From Chryseobacterium sp. KACC 21268 (GTDB taxonomy: Bacteria; Bacteroidota; Bacteroidia; Flavobacteriales; Weeksellaceae): a stretch of DNA of 64,000 bases. The stretch is from NCBI GenBank assembly GCA_028736075.1, contig CP117875.1, positions 1,550,001 to 1,614,000 on the forward strand. The letters run 5' to 3'. Position numbers and translations under genes: made by a program. Positions 62,607 to 64,000 of this stretch are shown here, one piece after another. Position 1 is the stretch's first letter. Each line of letters starts with the position of its first letter. The notes below the pieces were generated by a model. The model made no database searches. It was not told the DNA's origin and saw only the letters and a program-made list of their open reading frames with translations.

Positions 62607-63998
62607 ATGCCTCTGTATTTCCTAAAAAAACTATCCAGGTACCTCGTATTTGGAGATTATATAATAATCAATATTTTCTTTCTATTAGGGATTAATTTTT
62701 TCATTAGTCCTTCGGAAATCTCTGTTATCAAACCAGATTATAAAACTCAGCTTTTGATTCTTAACTTTTCTTGGTACATTATTTCCAAATTAGTGAAATT
62801 GTACGAAGATACTTACTACAAAGATTCTGCAAAGCAATTCAGCTCGTTATTCAAAGCGCTTTCCATATTTATCATTTTCTTTTTCTTTTACAATACATTA
62901 ATCTATTCCAAGTCAATAAGTATTTGGTTTACTGTGAAGTATCTGCTATCTGTGACTTCGATGCTTGTTTTGGGAAGGATTGTGATATTTTTGATTAGGA
63001 AAAAATATAGAATCAAAATCAACAGAGAATTAAGTTCTGTCAATACTATTTTAATTGGTAAAAATAACTTTTCAAAAACCATATTGTCCAATGATGAGAT
63101 TAGATCGTCTATGGGGATCCGTGGTTTTTATTCTCTCGAAGATACAACTGAAAAAGGTAAATATCTCGGAGATATTAATAAACTCCTTGTAGATCTAGAA
63201 AATGAAAAAATAGATAATATCATCCTGTGCGATGACTCTATAGATGAGCAGCTTTATCATGAGATTGTTTATTTGGCAGATCACAAGATGGTTAGGATTT
63301 ATATAGTACCGGATTTTAAGTACATCAACATGGGTCCTCATTCTCTTAATGTGATACAGGGTGTCCCATTTTTGAAACTAATGTCAGAACCACTGACTAA
63401 TTCTGAAAATCAATTCATTAAAAGATTTTTTGATATTGCTTTTTCTCTTTTTGTCATTGTTTTTGTTCTCTCTTGGCTTATTCCTATCGTTGCATTGATT
63501 ATTAAACTGGAAAGCGCAGGTCCCGTTTTTTTTCTACAAAAGAGATCTGGGATCAAAAATGAACCTTTTAGCTGTATCAAGTTCAGAAGTATGGCCATAA
63601 ACAAACATGCGGACATTGCGACTGCAAAAAAAGGTGACAGCAGGATTACTAAGTTTGGTAAATTTATGCGCAAAACAAGTATTGATGAGTTACCACAGTT
63701 TATCAATGTATTGATTGGCAATATGTCTGTTGTAGGTCCAAGGCCGCACATGCTTTCGCAAACCAAACAGTATTCTAAGATTACAAAGAAATATATGTTG
63801 AGGCATATTGTAAAGCCGGGTATCACTGGTTGGGCGCAGGTAATGGGTTCTCGTGGAGAGATTTTTTCTGATAAAGACATGGAAAAAAGAATCGAGAAAG
63901 ACATCTGGTATATCCAAAATTGGTCATTCTTTTTAGATTTGAAAATTGTTTTCCTAACATTTTACAATATTATAAAAGGAGATGAACAAGCTTACTAA
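62607..63998 (+). CDS. wcaJ: Polyprenyl glycosylphosphotransferase (WcaJ-type)
   Basis: A 463-residue initiating sugar transferase, complete and ending two bases before the window edge. Four or five N-terminal transmembrane segments (about 10-135) are followed by a nucleotide-binding-like soluble domain (145-260), then a re-entrant helix (about 275-297) and the catalytic domain with KRSGIKNEPFSCIKFRSM, the Asp-Glu dyad in TSIDELPQ, and VGPRPHM. It transfers a hexose-1-phosphate (usually glucose or galactose) to undecaprenyl phosphate. It is the second initiating transferase in this locus, after pglC. Confidence 0.93.
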   Translation: MPLYFLKKLSRYLVFGDYIIINIFFLLGINFFISPSEISVIKPDYKTQLLILNFSWYIISKLVKLYEDTYYKDSAKQFSSLFKALSIFIIFFFFYNTLIYSKSISIWFTVKYLLSVTSMLVLGRIVIFLIRKKYRIKINRELSSVNTILIGKNNFSKTILSNDEIRSSMGIRGFYSLEDTTEKGKYLGDINKLLVDLENEKIDNIILCDDSIDEQLYHEIVYLADHKMVRIYIVPDFKYINMGPHSLNVIQGVPFLKLMSEPLTNSENQFIKRFFDIAFSLFVIVFVLSWLIPIVALIIKLESAGPVFFLQKRSGIKNEPFSCIKFRSMAINKHADIATAKKGDSRITKFGKFMRKTSIDELPQFINVLIGNMSVVGPRPHMLSQTKQYSKITKKYMLRHIVKPGITGWAQVMGSRGEIFSDKDMEKRIEKDIWYIQNWSFFLDLKIVFLTFYNIIKGDEQAY

Positions 63999-64000
63999 AT

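Noticed and set aside
1-64000. tRNA, rRNA, transposase or prophage genes
   Set aside because: Nothing with the expected cloverleaf, rRNA sequence, transposase motifs or phage structural genes was recognised in the window.

Overview
The window is a low-GC chromosomal segment from a member of the Bacteroidota, most likely class Flavobacteriia and close to Chryseobacterium/Epilithonimonas (Weeksellaceae). The evidence is type IX secretion (T9SS) C-terminal sorting domains, GEVED domains, DUF4290 beside murA, Bacteroidota-type -7 boxes (TAnnTTTG) ahead of many genes, and almost no Shine-Dalgarno sequences. No rRNA, tRNA, CRISPR array, transposase or phage gene was seen.

Region 1 (1-11.2 kb) is housekeeping: a truncated DUF4395 membrane protein, a free-standing NIL-domain protein, DUF4290-murA, a DCC thiol-oxidoreductase/haem-binding pair, der, upp, a ComF-type phosphoribosyltransferase, a secreted unknown, a glgP-like alpha-glucan phosphorylase and an orphan protein with a nuclease-like motif. 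The gaps carry REP-like stem-loop elements and a small array of palindromic repeats. Two enzymes have notable active-site changes: MurA has Asp where fosfomycin-sensitive enzymes have Cys, and the phosphorylase homologue has Thr where the PLP lysine should be.

Region 2 (11.3-38.9 kb) holds five tandem giant genes for secreted mosaic proteins of about 1,215-2,270 residues. Each has a signal peptide, a different set of beta-sandwich or beta-helix-like domains, and the same C-terminal module of about 450-540 residues ending in a T9SS sorting signal (type C / ChiA-like). Each has its own -7 box, and four of the five are followed by look-alike hairpin terminators, which suggests repeated tandem duplication. 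A small secreted or membrane protein with a C-terminal motif, transmembrane segment and basic tail follows.

Region 3 (39.3-64 kb) is a Wzx/Wzy-type exopolysaccharide or capsule locus on the + strand. It contains a pglC/D/E/F set (predicted UDP-diNAcBac-like primer sugar and its phosphoglycosyltransferase), wza, two tandem wzc tyrosine kinases, wzx, a series of GT2/GT4 glycosyltransferases, an EpsG-type wzy, a secreted clan GH-A glycosidase (PslG-like in context), a decayed GT9 + GT4 segment, a sugar epimerase, a nucleotidyltransferase, rfbC and a second, WcaJ-type initiating transferase at the right edge. The locus very likely continues to the right, because rfbA/B/D are not in the window. 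Regions 2 and 3 together look like a cell-surface or biofilm-matrix island: T9SS-exported giant proteins next to the genes for a surface polysaccharide. A joint function is inference only.
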